Positions 49,731 to 56,811 of a stretch of DNA of 64,000 bases are shown piece after piece. A program made the position numbers and the translations under genes. Position 1 is the stretch's first letter. Each line of letters opens with the position of its first letter. The DNA is from BP-464 sp045805505 (lineage in GTDB: Bacteria > Actinomycetota > Thermoleophilia > Solirubrobacterales > Solirubrobacteraceae): NCBI GenBank assembly GCA_045805505.1, contig JBJMLA010000028.1:26427-90426 (forward strand), written 5' to 3'. The notes below the pieces were generated by a model, which was given only the letters and a program-made list of their open reading frames with translations, did no database searches and was not told the DNA's origin.

Positions 49731-50294
49731 TTAGTGGTCCCCGCCGCCGTCGGCGAAGCGGGAGGCGTCGAGGTTCGCGCCGATGAAGGTCAGCAGGATA
49801 ATCGCGGTCTCACTGCCCTTGTTGGACCAGGCGTGGTTGGCGCCGCACTGGATGATCGCGTCGCCCTGCTTCATGACCTTGCTCTCGCCGCTGTCGAGGG
49901 TCAGCGTGACCTCGCCGGCCAGGACGTACTCGAGATCGACGGTGGCGGTGTAGTGCATGCCGCCGGCGTCCGAGACGGCGTCGCCCATGCCCGGCGTCAG
50001 GCGCTCGGTCTCGGCCCACGCGGCCTCGGCGTCCTCGGGCACGACGACCTCGTGCTCGGGCGGCATCGAGAAGATGATGTAGCGGTAGCCCGCCGGGGTC
50101 GTCGGGAAGAAGCGCAACCCCTGCTCGACCTCACCGCTGTTCGGGACGGTCGGGGTCGCGTCGCTGCCGAAGAGGTCGAAGACGCGGTTGCCACCCAGCG
50201 TCGGGGGGATCTTGGCCGGGACGATCTCGTCGGAGACGAACGCCGACCGGCCGTTCTCGTCGATGCCCGTGATGACCCTGCGAATCTCTTCCAT
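49731..50294 (-). CDS. cupin-domain protein
   Basis: This 187-residue protein starts at ATG 50294. The cupin barrel is in the C-terminal half: GGMHYTATVDLEYVLAGEVT (metal-ligand motif 1, with His and Glu) and QGDAIIQCGANHAWSNKGSE (motif 2, with His). The N-terminal half (RRVITGIDENGRSAFVSDEI) is common in cupins of actinobacterial degradation clusters. It may be an oxygenase-like or sensor protein. Its own promoter region has no palindrome. Confidence 0.83.
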   Translation of the reverse strand: MEEIRRVITGIDENGRSAFVSDEIVPAKIPPTLGGNRVFDLFGSDATPTVPNSGEVEQGLRFFPTTPAGYRYIIFSMPPEHEVVVPEDAEAAWAETERLTPGMGDAVSDAGGMHYTATVDLEYVLAGEVTLTLDSGESKVMKQGDAIIQCGANHAWSNKGSETAIILLTFIGANLDASRFADGGGDH

Positions 50295-50463
50295 GCCGGC
50301 GAGTCTCCCACGCAGGCGCCGCCGCCCGGGACCGCGACCCCCTGAACGTCGGGGTCAGGACCGGGACCGACATCAGGGGGGACTGCCGTGCCCGATCGTT
50401 GACCCTCGCGGCGCGGCCGCGACACCCTTCCCCGTGCCCGCAACGCGTTCGGGCCCCGGCCCC

Positions 50464-51621
50464 ATGCGACGCACTCTCTTCGACGACGAGCACGACGACT
50501 TCCGCGCCTCCGTGCGCACGTTCATCGAGCGCGAGGTGCTCCCGCACCACGACCGCTGGCGCGAGCAGGGCGGCATCGACCGGGAGCTGTGGCTGGCCGC
50601 CGGCCGAGCCGACTTCCTGGGCATCGGCATTCCCGGCGAGTACGGCGGCGGCGAGACCGGCGACTTCCGCTTCAACGTGGTGCTCACCGAGGAGCTCGCC
50701 CGCGTCAGCCTGGCGCTGGCGTCGAGCGTCGGGATCCACACCGATGTCGTCGCGCCCTACCTGGTCGAGCTGACCGACGACGACCAGAAGGCCCGCTGGC
50801 TGCCCGCGTTCTGCACGGGCGAGATGGTCAGCGCGATCGGCATGACCGAGCCGAGCGCGGGGTCGGACCTGGCCAGCCTGCGCACGCAGGCGCGCCGCAA
50901 CGGCAGCGGCTGGATCGTCAACGGCTCCAAGACGTTCATCACCAACGGCGCGAGCGCCGACCTCGTCGTCATCGCCGCACGCACCGGCGAGAGCAGCCGC
51001 GACATCAGCCTGTTCGCCGTGGAGGCCGGGACCGAGGGCTTCACCCGCGGACGCAAGCTGCACAAGGTCGGCCAGTCGGAGGCCGACACCAGCGAGCTGT
51101 TCTTCGAAGACGTCCACGTCACCGAGGAGCACCTGCTCGGGACCCTCGGCCGCGGGTTCGTCGCGATGATGGAGCGCCTGCCGCAGGAGCGGCTGCACAG
51201 CGCGTGCGCCAACGTCGCCCACGCGCGCGAGGCGCTCGAGCAGACGTTGACCTACGCGCAGGAGCGCGTCGCGTTCGGGCGCCCGATCGGGACCTTCCAG
51301 CACAACCGCTTCGTGCTCGCCGAGCTCGTCACCGAGCTCGACGTCACCCAGTCCTTCGTCGACGCCTGCATCGCCCAGTACGTGGAGGGGCGGCTCGACG
51401 CGGTGGAGACCGCCAAGGCCAAGTGGTGGAGCGCGTCGGTCCAGAACCGCATCATCGACGCCTGCGTGCAGCTGCACGGCGGCTACGGCTACATGGACGA
51501 GTACCCGGTCGCGCGCGCGTGGAGCGATGCGCGCGTGACCAAGATCTGGGCCGGTTCCAACGAGATCATGAAAGAGGTCATCGGGCGCTCGCTTGGCTTC
51601 GGAGAGGTACGAGATGGCTGA
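50464..51621 (+). CDS. acyl-CoA dehydrogenase
   Basis: This 385-residue ACAD starts at ATG 50464. GMTEPSAGSDLASLRTQARR, NGSKTFITNGASADLVVIAA, VAFGRPIGTFQHNRFVLAEL and LHGGYGYMDEYPVARAWSDA are clear. Helix-G Glu is present (LPQERLHSACAN), and IWAGSNEIMKEVIGRSLGF ends the protein. It overlaps an SDR gene by 8 nt. The 169-bp upstream region holds an inverted repeat GACCCC/GGGGTC (50336-50356) but not the block's palindrome. Confidence 0.9.
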   Translation: MRRTLFDDEHDDFRASVRTFIEREVLPHHDRWREQGGIDRELWLAAGRADFLGIGIPGEYGGGETGDFRFNVVLTEELARVSLALASSVGIHTDVVAPYLVELTDDDQKARWLPAFCTGEMVSAIGMTEPSAGSDLASLRTQARRNGSGWIVNGSKTFITNGASADLVVIAARTGESSRDISLFAVEAGTEGFTRGRKLHKVGQSEADTSELFFEDVHVTEEHLLGTLGRGFVAMMERLPQERLHSACANVAHAREALEQTLTYAQERVAFGRPIGTFQHNRFVLAELVTELDVTQSFVDACIAQYVEGRLDAVETAKAKWWSASVQNRIIDACVQLHGGYGYMDEYPVARAWSDARVTKIWAGSNEIMKEVIGRSLGFGEVRDG

Positions 51622-52369
51622 CGAGCGCGTGGTGCTGGTGACCGGAGCGAGCCGGGGGATCGGGCTGGCCACCGCGGCCGCCTTCGTGGCGGAGGGCTGC
51701 CGTGTCGTGGTGACGGCGCGCAAGCCCGAGCCGCTGCAGGCGGCGGTGGAGGAGCTCGGCGGCGGAGATCGGGTGATCGGCGTGGCCGGCAACTCCGGTG
51801 ACGCCGAGCACCGGAGCGAGGCGGTGGCCACCGCGGTCGAGCGCTTCGGCCGCCTCGACGTGCTCGTCAACAACGCCGGCATCAACCCCGCCGTCGGCGA
51901 CATGGCGGTCTTCGACCTCGACGCGTTCCGCAAGATCCTCGACGTCAACCTGATCGGGACGCTGGGCTGGGTCCAGGAGGCCCATGCGCAGTGGCTGGGG
52001 GAGCACGGCGGGGCCATCGTCAACGTCTCGTCGGTGTCCGGGGTCCAGCCCCAGGCGCTGATCGGCGGCTACGGCGTCAGCAAGGCGGCGCTCGTGCACC
52101 TGACCGCGCAGCTGGCGCGCGAGCTCGGCCCGGCGGGCATCCGCGTCAACGCCGTGGCGCCCGCCGTGGTCCGGACGCGATTCGGCGCACCCCTGTTCGA
52201 GGGCAACGAGGACGAGGTGGCCCAGTCCTACGCGCTGCGGCGCATCGGCGAGCCGGAGGACGTCGCCCACGCGATCGCCTTCCTGGCCTCCGAGCGCGCC
52301 GGGTGGATCACCGGGCAGACGATCACGCTCGACGGCGGGCTGCTCGTCCAGGGCGGCGCACCCGCCTGA
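51614..52369 (+). CDS. SDR family oxidoreductase
   Basis: This 251-residue classical SDR starts at ATG 51614 with GGAGAGG upstream. TGASRGIGLATAAAFVAEG, VNNAGINPAVG, Ser in VNVSSVSGVQ, YGVSK, and the C-terminal ASERAGWITGQTITLDGGLL are all present. Likely a 3-hydroxyacyl-CoA or ring-alcohol dehydrogenase acting after the ACAD encoded just before it. The operon ends at the hairpin 52377-52404. Confidence 0.9.
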   Translation: MADERVVLVTGASRGIGLATAAAFVAEGCRVVVTARKPEPLQAAVEELGGGDRVIGVAGNSGDAEHRSEAVATAVERFGRLDVLVNNAGINPAVGDMAVFDLDAFRKILDVNLIGTLGWVQEAHAQWLGEHGGAIVNVSSVSGVQPQALIGGYGVSKAALVHLTAQLARELGPAGIRVNAVAPAVVRTRFGAPLFEGNEDEVAQSYALRRIGEPEDVAHAIAFLASERAGWITGQTITLDGGLLVQGGAPA

Positions 52370-52376
52370 GACGAAG

Positions 52377-52404
52377 CAGGGACCGCGCTCGCGCGCGGCC
52401 CCTG
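52377..52404 (+). terminator. hairpin terminator after the ACAD-SDR operon
   Basis: A 12-bp stem with one A-C mismatch and a 4-base loop forms: CAGGGACCGCGC pairs with GCGCGGCCCCTG, starting 8 nt after the SDR stop codon. No U-tract follows (GCCCCAACTTC). Confidence 0.55.
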
Positions 52405-52508
52405 GCCCCAACTTCAGTGAGAGCACGTCAACCGGGCGAGGAGGTCTGCCCGGCTGCCGGCAACGTATCTGCGGAGCCCGCGATCGCGATCGCCGCGGGC
52501 GCGCAAAA

Positions 52509-52523
52509 CCCCCGGTTCGGGGG
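52509..52523 (-). terminator. hairpin plus T-run terminator for the SDR-dienelactone hydrolase operon
   Basis: On the minus strand the stem CCCCCG/CGGGGG (6 bp, loop AAC) is followed directly by TTTTGCGC, a compact intrinsic terminator 14 nt after the stop codon at 52538. Confidence 0.7.
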
Positions 52524-52537
52524 ACGCCTTCCCCGCG

Positions 52538-53320
52538 TCAGCGAGCGAGGAAGCCGAGCACCCTGCGCCACGCGTCCTCGGACGCCTCGGCGTGCTCCTC
52601 GTAGGAGCGATCGAAGAACGAGTGCGGCGCGCCCTCGTAGGTGACGAGCTCGTGCTCGACGCCGGCCACCTCGAGGCCGTCGTCGAAGGCGCGGATGTCC
52701 TCGGCGGGGATGAAGTCGTCGGCGCCCCCGAACAGCCCGAGGACCGGGACGCGGGTCTCCGCGACGGCGGGCAGCGGCGCGGGCATGTCGAACGGCATCC
52801 CGATGCGGCCGGGGTCAAGCGTCCCGTAGAACCCGACGACCCCGTCGAGCCCCAGCCCCTCGTTGCCGCCGGCCAGGAACGACTGCGAGCCGCCGTAGCA
52901 GAAGCCGACGGTGACGAACGACGTCGAGTCCGTGCGGGAGCGCAGCAGCTCGATGGCCGCGGCGACGTCGGCCTGCACCTGCGCGGGCGACGTGTCGGGC
53001 AGGTGGGCCATGTAGTCGAACTCCCCGTCGCGCTCGCCCGTGCCGGCGGTCCGTCCGAAGTAGTCGATGGCGATCGCGTTGTGGCCGGCCGCGGCGAACC
53101 GCTCGGCGAGCTCGACGTAGAAGCGGTACAGGCCGCGGACGTCGGGCAGGATCACCACCGCGGGACCACTCGCCGCCGGCGTCTGGGCGAGCGCAGCGCC
53201 GAACTCGGCTCCGTCGGCCGACGTGATCGTCAGCAGCTCGGCCGCCGCCCCGCCGGCCAGCGCGGGGATCCGCAGGTCGGCGGGAAGGTCGGGCGGAAGC
53301 GCGTCGTAGTCAAAGCACAT
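52538..53320 (-). CDS. dienelactone hydrolase family protein
   Basis: This 260-residue alpha/beta hydrolase starts at ATG 53320. Nucleophile Cys is in FVTVGFCYGGSQSFLAGG, the acid in LFGGADDFIPAEDIRAFD, and His in YEGAPHSFFDRSYEEHAEAS. VVILPDVRGLYRFYVELAER precedes, as in dienelactone hydrolases, which open lactone rings of muconolactone-type compounds. It follows an SDR gene by 12 nt. Lactone opening after Baeyer-Villiger oxygenation by an LLM enzyme would suit it (inference). Confidence 0.88.
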   Translation of the reverse strand: MCFDYDALPPDLPADLRIPALAGGAAAELLTITSADGAEFGAALAQTPAASGPAVVILPDVRGLYRFYVELAERFAAAGHNAIAIDYFGRTAGTGERDGEFDYMAHLPDTSPAQVQADVAAAIELLRSRTDSTSFVTVGFCYGGSQSFLAGGNEGLGLDGVVGFYGTLDPGRIGMPFDMPAPLPAVAETRVPVLGLFGGADDFIPAEDIRAFDDGLEVAGVEHELVTYEGAPHSFFDRSYEEHAEASEDAWRRVLGFLAR

Positions 53321-53332
53321 GGTGGTGGTGTC

Positions 53333-54055
53333 CTAGAGGTCGTCGCCGGCCCGGATGAACTGGATCTCCGGGACGATGCAGGCGGGTGACAGGTCGAGGA
53401 GCATCTTCACAGCTATGGCGATGTCCTCGGGCGTGATCATGTCCTCGGCCGCGACCTGGCCCTTGACGAAGTCGGTCATCGGCGTGTCGACGAACGCGGG
53501 ACACAGCGCCGTCGACTTGATGCCCTCCCCCGCGAGCTCCTTGTACATCGCCTGCGTCCAGCCGACGACGGCGAACTTCGTCGCCGAGTAGACGTTCAGC
53601 CACGCCTGGCCGAACTTGCCGCTGATCGACGACGTGTTGACCACCAGCGCGTTGTGGTGCTCGGCCGCGGCGGCGCGCAGCAGCTCCATGCTCTCCCGGT
53701 AGAAGAGGACGATCGAGCGGATGTTGATGTCGAGCTGCATGTCGAGCTTCTTGGTCTCGATGTCGGCCACCGCCGAGCCGATGCCCACGCCGGCGTTGTT
53801 GATGAGCACGTCGAGCCGGCCGTAGCGCTCGCGGTGCGCGGCGACGACCTGCTTGACGACGTCCTCGTCGCCGAGGTTGCCGGCCACGTGCTGGACGTCG
53901 AAGCCCTCGGCCCGCAGGCCCTCCGCGGCTTCCTCGAGCTTGTCGGGGCGCCGGGCGGCCACCGTCAGGCCGTAGCCCTGCTGTCCCAGCATGCGGGCGA
54001 TGGCCAGGCCGATGCCGCTCGATCCTCCGGTCACGATCGCTGCGCGGTCGGCCAT
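53333..54055 (-). CDS. SDR family oxidoreductase
   Basis: This 240-residue SDR starts at ATG 54055. TGGSSGIGLAIARMLGQQG, INNAGVGIGSAVADIETKKL, Ser in VVNTSSISGKFG and YSATK are present. The end, ACIVPEIQFIRAGDDL, nearly repeats that of the SDR at 32032-32742. The pair probably act on similar substrates, linking this outlying operon to the main block. GGTATC at 54087-54092 (GATACC on the minus strand) may be its -10. Confidence 0.88.
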   Translation of the reverse strand: MADRAAIVTGGSSGIGLAIARMLGQQGYGLTVAARRPDKLEEAAEGLRAEGFDVQHVAGNLGDEDVVKQVVAAHRERYGRLDVLINNAGVGIGSAVADIETKKLDMQLDINIRSIVLFYRESMELLRAAAAEHHNALVVNTSSISGKFGQAWLNVYSATKFAVVGWTQAMYKELAGEGIKSTALCPAFVDTPMTDFVKGQVAAEDMITPEDIAIAVKMLLDLSPACIVPEIQFIRAGDDL

Positions 54056-54128
54056 GTCAGTTCTCCTCGGTGGTGATCACGAGCCGGGTATCCAATCAGG
54101 CGCGCCCGGTTCGGGCAGACTGCGCCCC

Positions 54129-55778
54129 GTGCGGTCCGCCCGGCCCCTCCTGCTCGCGCTGGCCGCCGGCCTCGTCCTGGCCGACGCGTCGGTGGTCACG
54201 CTCGCGCTGCCGGACCTGCTCGTCGAGCTTCACACCAGCGTCGAGGGCGTCGCCGCCGTCATCGGGGCCTACACCGTGGTGCTCGCGCTGGCCCTGCTGC
54301 CCGCCGCGCGGCTGGCGCGGCGGCTGGGCCCGGCGCCGGTGGCCGCCGCCGGCTTCGCGATCTTCGCCCTCGCCTCGCTGGCCTGCGGGGCGGCCGGCAC
54401 GCTCGGTCAGCTGCTGGTGGCGCGCTGCGTGCAGGCGGCCGGCGGCGCCGGCGCGCTGGTCGCCGCGTTCTCGCTGCTCGTCGGCCCGGGCGAGGATCGC
54501 GCCGCAGAACGCCGGCTGTGGCTGGGCACGGCCGTTCTGTCGACCGCGGTCGGGCCGGCGCTGGGCGGTGCGCTGACCGAGGCGTTCTCCTGGCACGCGA
54601 TCTTCTGGGCCCAGGCGCCGATCGCCGCCCTCGCGGCCGCGGCCGCCTGGCGAGCCCCGGCCCACGCGCCCGGACGCGGCCCGGCCGAGGAGGCCCCCGC
54701 GTTCAGCGTGCGCGCCGCGCTCGGCCTGGCGCTGATCAGCGCGGCGCTCACCGCGGTCCTGTTCCTGCTCGTGCTGCTGCTCGTGGCGGGCTGGAGCGTC
54801 TCGCCGCTGCGGGCGGCGGCCGCCGTGCTGGTCATCCCGCTCGGCGCACTGGCGGGCTCGCGGGTCGGTGGCGAGCCGCGGGCGCGGGCCGCGGCCGGCT
54901 GCGTGCTCGTGGGCGGCGGCACCGCCGCGCTGGGCTTCCTGCCCGCCGCCCACCTCGCCTGGACGCTGCTGCCCGGCGCCCTGGCCGGAGTCGGCATGGG
55001 CCTCGCCCTGCCCGCCCTGGGCGGAGACCTGCTCCCCGAGCGCGACGCGCGCGACGCGGCGCGGCTGCTGACCATCCGCCACGCGGGGATCGCCGTGGCC
55101 CTTGCCGTCCTGGCGCCCGTGGTCTCCGGCCGCCTCGACGACGCGACGTTCCGGGCCCAGGAGCGCGGCGTCGCGCTGGTCCTCGACGCCAAGCTGCCGC
55201 CGCAGGACAAGCTGAGCCTGGCGCCGGTGCTGCTTGCCGGCGTGGACGACCGCGATCCGCGCGCCGGGCTGCACAAGGCCATCGCCGAGCATCGCGACGA
55301 CGTCGACGGCGAGGACCGCGCGGAGTTCGACCGGCTCGCCGAGCGCGCCGACGACACGCTCGTCACCGCCGTGGGCGAGGCGTTCGGCGTGGCGTTCGCC
55401 ATCACCGCCGCCCTGGCCCTGCTCGGCGCCGTCTGCCTGCTGCCACGCCGCGTCACCACCGCCGCCGGGGCGGCGCTGCTGGCCGCCGTGGTGGTGGCCG
55501 GCGGCTACGTGCTCGCCCACCGCGCCGTCGCGCCGGATCCCGTGGTCATCGCCGATCCCTGTGGCGATCGCGACCTCCCCGAGACCGGGGGCATCACCGG
55601 CTTCCTGCAGGACCGCGGGCTCGAGCTGCTCGACACGACGGCCTGCCGGCTGGGGTCGAGCCGTGAGGAGCTCGTCCTGGCGCTTGCGGACGGCGCCGCC
55701 GCCGACCGTTTCCGCGAGCGCCACGGCACCGACCCGCGCGACGTGGGCAGCCTGCTGTCGGGGCTGCTCGGCGGCTAG
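54129..55778 (+). CDS. MFS transporter with extra C-terminal extracytoplasmic domain
   Basis: This 549-residue protein starts at GTG 54129. The N-terminal half is DHA2-like (LADASVVTLALPDLLVELHT, ARCVQAAGGAGALVAAFSLL, GTAVLSTAVGPALGGALTEA). A hydrophilic loop of about 75 residues (335-410, Asp/Arg-rich) precedes the last two helices. After the final helix (about 446-463) come some 85 residues with two Cys (DPCGDRDLPETGGITGFLQD, TTACRLGSSREELVLAL), probably outside the cell. It is convergent with the LysR gene through a shared CTAG. Substrate unknown. Confidence 0.83.
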   Translation: MRSARPLLLALAAGLVLADASVVTLALPDLLVELHTSVEGVAAVIGAYTVVLALALLPAARLARRLGPAPVAAAGFAIFALASLACGAAGTLGQLLVARCVQAAGGAGALVAAFSLLVGPGEDRAAERRLWLGTAVLSTAVGPALGGALTEAFSWHAIFWAQAPIAALAAAAAWRAPAHAPGRGPAEEAPAFSVRAALGLALISAALTAVLFLLVLLLVAGWSVSPLRAAAAVLVIPLGALAGSRVGGEPRARAAAGCVLVGGGTAALGFLPAAHLAWTLLPGALAGVGMGLALPALGGDLLPERDARDAARLLTIRHAGIAVALAVLAPVVSGRLDDATFRAQERGVALVLDAKLPPQDKLSLAPVLLAGVDDRDPRAGLHKAIAEHRDDVDGEDRAEFDRLAERADDTLVTAVGEAFGVAFAITAALALLGAVCLLPRRVTTAAGAALLAAVVVAGGYVLAHRAVAPDPVVIADPCGDRDLPETGGITGFLQDRGLELLDTTACRLGSSREELVLALADGAAADRFRERHGTDPRDVGSLLSGLLGG

Positions 55779-56656
55779 CCCGCGTTCCCGGCGCGCACGT
55801 GCGCCAGGAACTCCGCCGCGGCCGGCGGCTGACGGCGATCGGTGCGCCAGACCATCGCCACGTCGCGGCGCAGCGCCGGCTGCAGCGCGACGGCCGCAAC
55901 GCTGTCCGATGCGGTCTCGGCCACGGTCCGGGAGACGACCGACACGCCGAGGCCCTCGGCGACCAGCGCGACGACGCGCGCCAGCTCGTTGGTCTCGAAG
56001 CGGATCTGCGGAGCGAAGCCCTCCTCGTGCGCGGCGTCCTCGACGGCGCTGCGCAGGCCGCTGCCCTCACGCAGGAAGACGAACGCCTCCTCGCGCAGCG
56101 CCCCCATCCGCACCCGCCGCCGCTCGGCCAGGGCCGAGCCGGGTGCCGCGATCAGCACCAGCTCGTCGGTGAACAGCCGCTCGCGCGACAGCTCGGCGGG
56201 CAGTCCCGCGTCGACCGGGACGAACGCCGCATCGAGACGCTCGTGCAGGACGCCGGCGACCATGTCGCGCGTGGCCTCCTCCACCACCCGGAACTCGATC
56301 TCGGGGTGGCGGCGGTGGAAGGCCGCGAGCGTCGCCGGCAGATCGAAGGGGTCGAGCGACTGCATGGCCCCGATCCGCAGGTGGCCGCGCACCAGGCCCT
56401 TGAGCTGGTCGAGCTCCGCCAGGCCGGCCTCGAGCTCGGCCAGCGAGCGTTCCACGCGCGGCACGAGCAGCTCCCCGGCCTCCGTGAGCTCGACGGAGCG
56501 CGTCGTCCGGGCGAACAGCTCGACGCCCAGCTCGGCCTCCAGCTTGCGGATGTGCTGAGACACGGCGGGCTGTCCCACGTAGAGCTCGGCCGCCGCCCGG
56601 CCGAAGTGGCCGTTGCGCGCCACGGCGGCAAAGGAACGCAGCTGGGTCAGGTCCAT
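55775..56656 (-). CDS. LysR-family transcriptional regulator
   Basis: This 293-residue protein has the N-terminal winged HTH (LRSFAAVARNGHFGRAAAEL, YVGQPAVSQHIRKLEAELGV), a linker helix and the periplasmic-binding-like effector domain (GHLRIGAMQSLDPFDLPATL, ELVLIAAPGSALAERRRV). No metabolic target gene is divergent from it. The MFS gene is convergent, so its target may be elsewhere or itself. Confidence 0.92.
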   Translation of the reverse strand: MDLTQLRSFAAVARNGHFGRAAAELYVGQPAVSQHIRKLEAELGVELFARTTRSVELTEAGELLVPRVERSLAELEAGLAELDQLKGLVRGHLRIGAMQSLDPFDLPATLAAFHRRHPEIEFRVVEEATRDMVAGVLHERLDAAFVPVDAGLPAELSRERLFTDELVLIAAPGSALAERRRVRMGALREEAFVFLREGSGLRSAVEDAAHEEGFAPQIRFETNELARVVALVAEGLGVSVVSRTVAETASDSVAAVALQPALRRDVAMVWRTDRRQPPAAAEFLAHVRAGNAG

Positions 56657-56672
56657 CCGCTCATTGCATCAC

Positions 56673-56686
56673 ATGATGAATGTCAT
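56673..56686. promoter_or_regulatory. LysR-type inverted repeat upstream of the LysR gene
   Basis: ATGA-N6-TCAT within a notably AT-rich stretch (56660-56700), 17 bp upstream of ATG 56656. It fits the short imperfect dyads bound by LysR proteins for autoregulation. Support is by position and symmetry only. Confidence 0.35.
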
Positions 56687-56753
56687 TACATATCCGCCTT
56701 TGCGTGATGGACCCGGAACCCGGATACTCCTCGAGACGCATCTCTCCTCTGCG

Positions 56754-56780
56754 AATGACCCGCCCGAACGGCGGGTCGTT
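56754..56780 (-). terminator. hairpin terminator of the signalling operon
   Basis: GACCCGCC/GGCGGGTC (8 bp, 5-base loop), extended by AAT/GTT to 11 bp with one wobble, about 30 nt beyond the stop codon of the phosphatase gene (56812). It can also act on the plus strand (GTTTGCGTT follows). It separates the signalling operon from the LysR gene. Confidence 0.65.
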
Positions 56781-56811
56781 TGCGTTCAGGGGGATGGTGT
56801 GGTCATGACTG

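Noticed and set aside
50336..50359. Inverted repeat GACCCC/GGGGTC with overlapping CCTGA/TCAGG before the ACAD at 50464
   Set aside because: It differs in core and arms from the block's palindrome. It may be a hairpin or operator of another regulator, but there is no second copy to support it.
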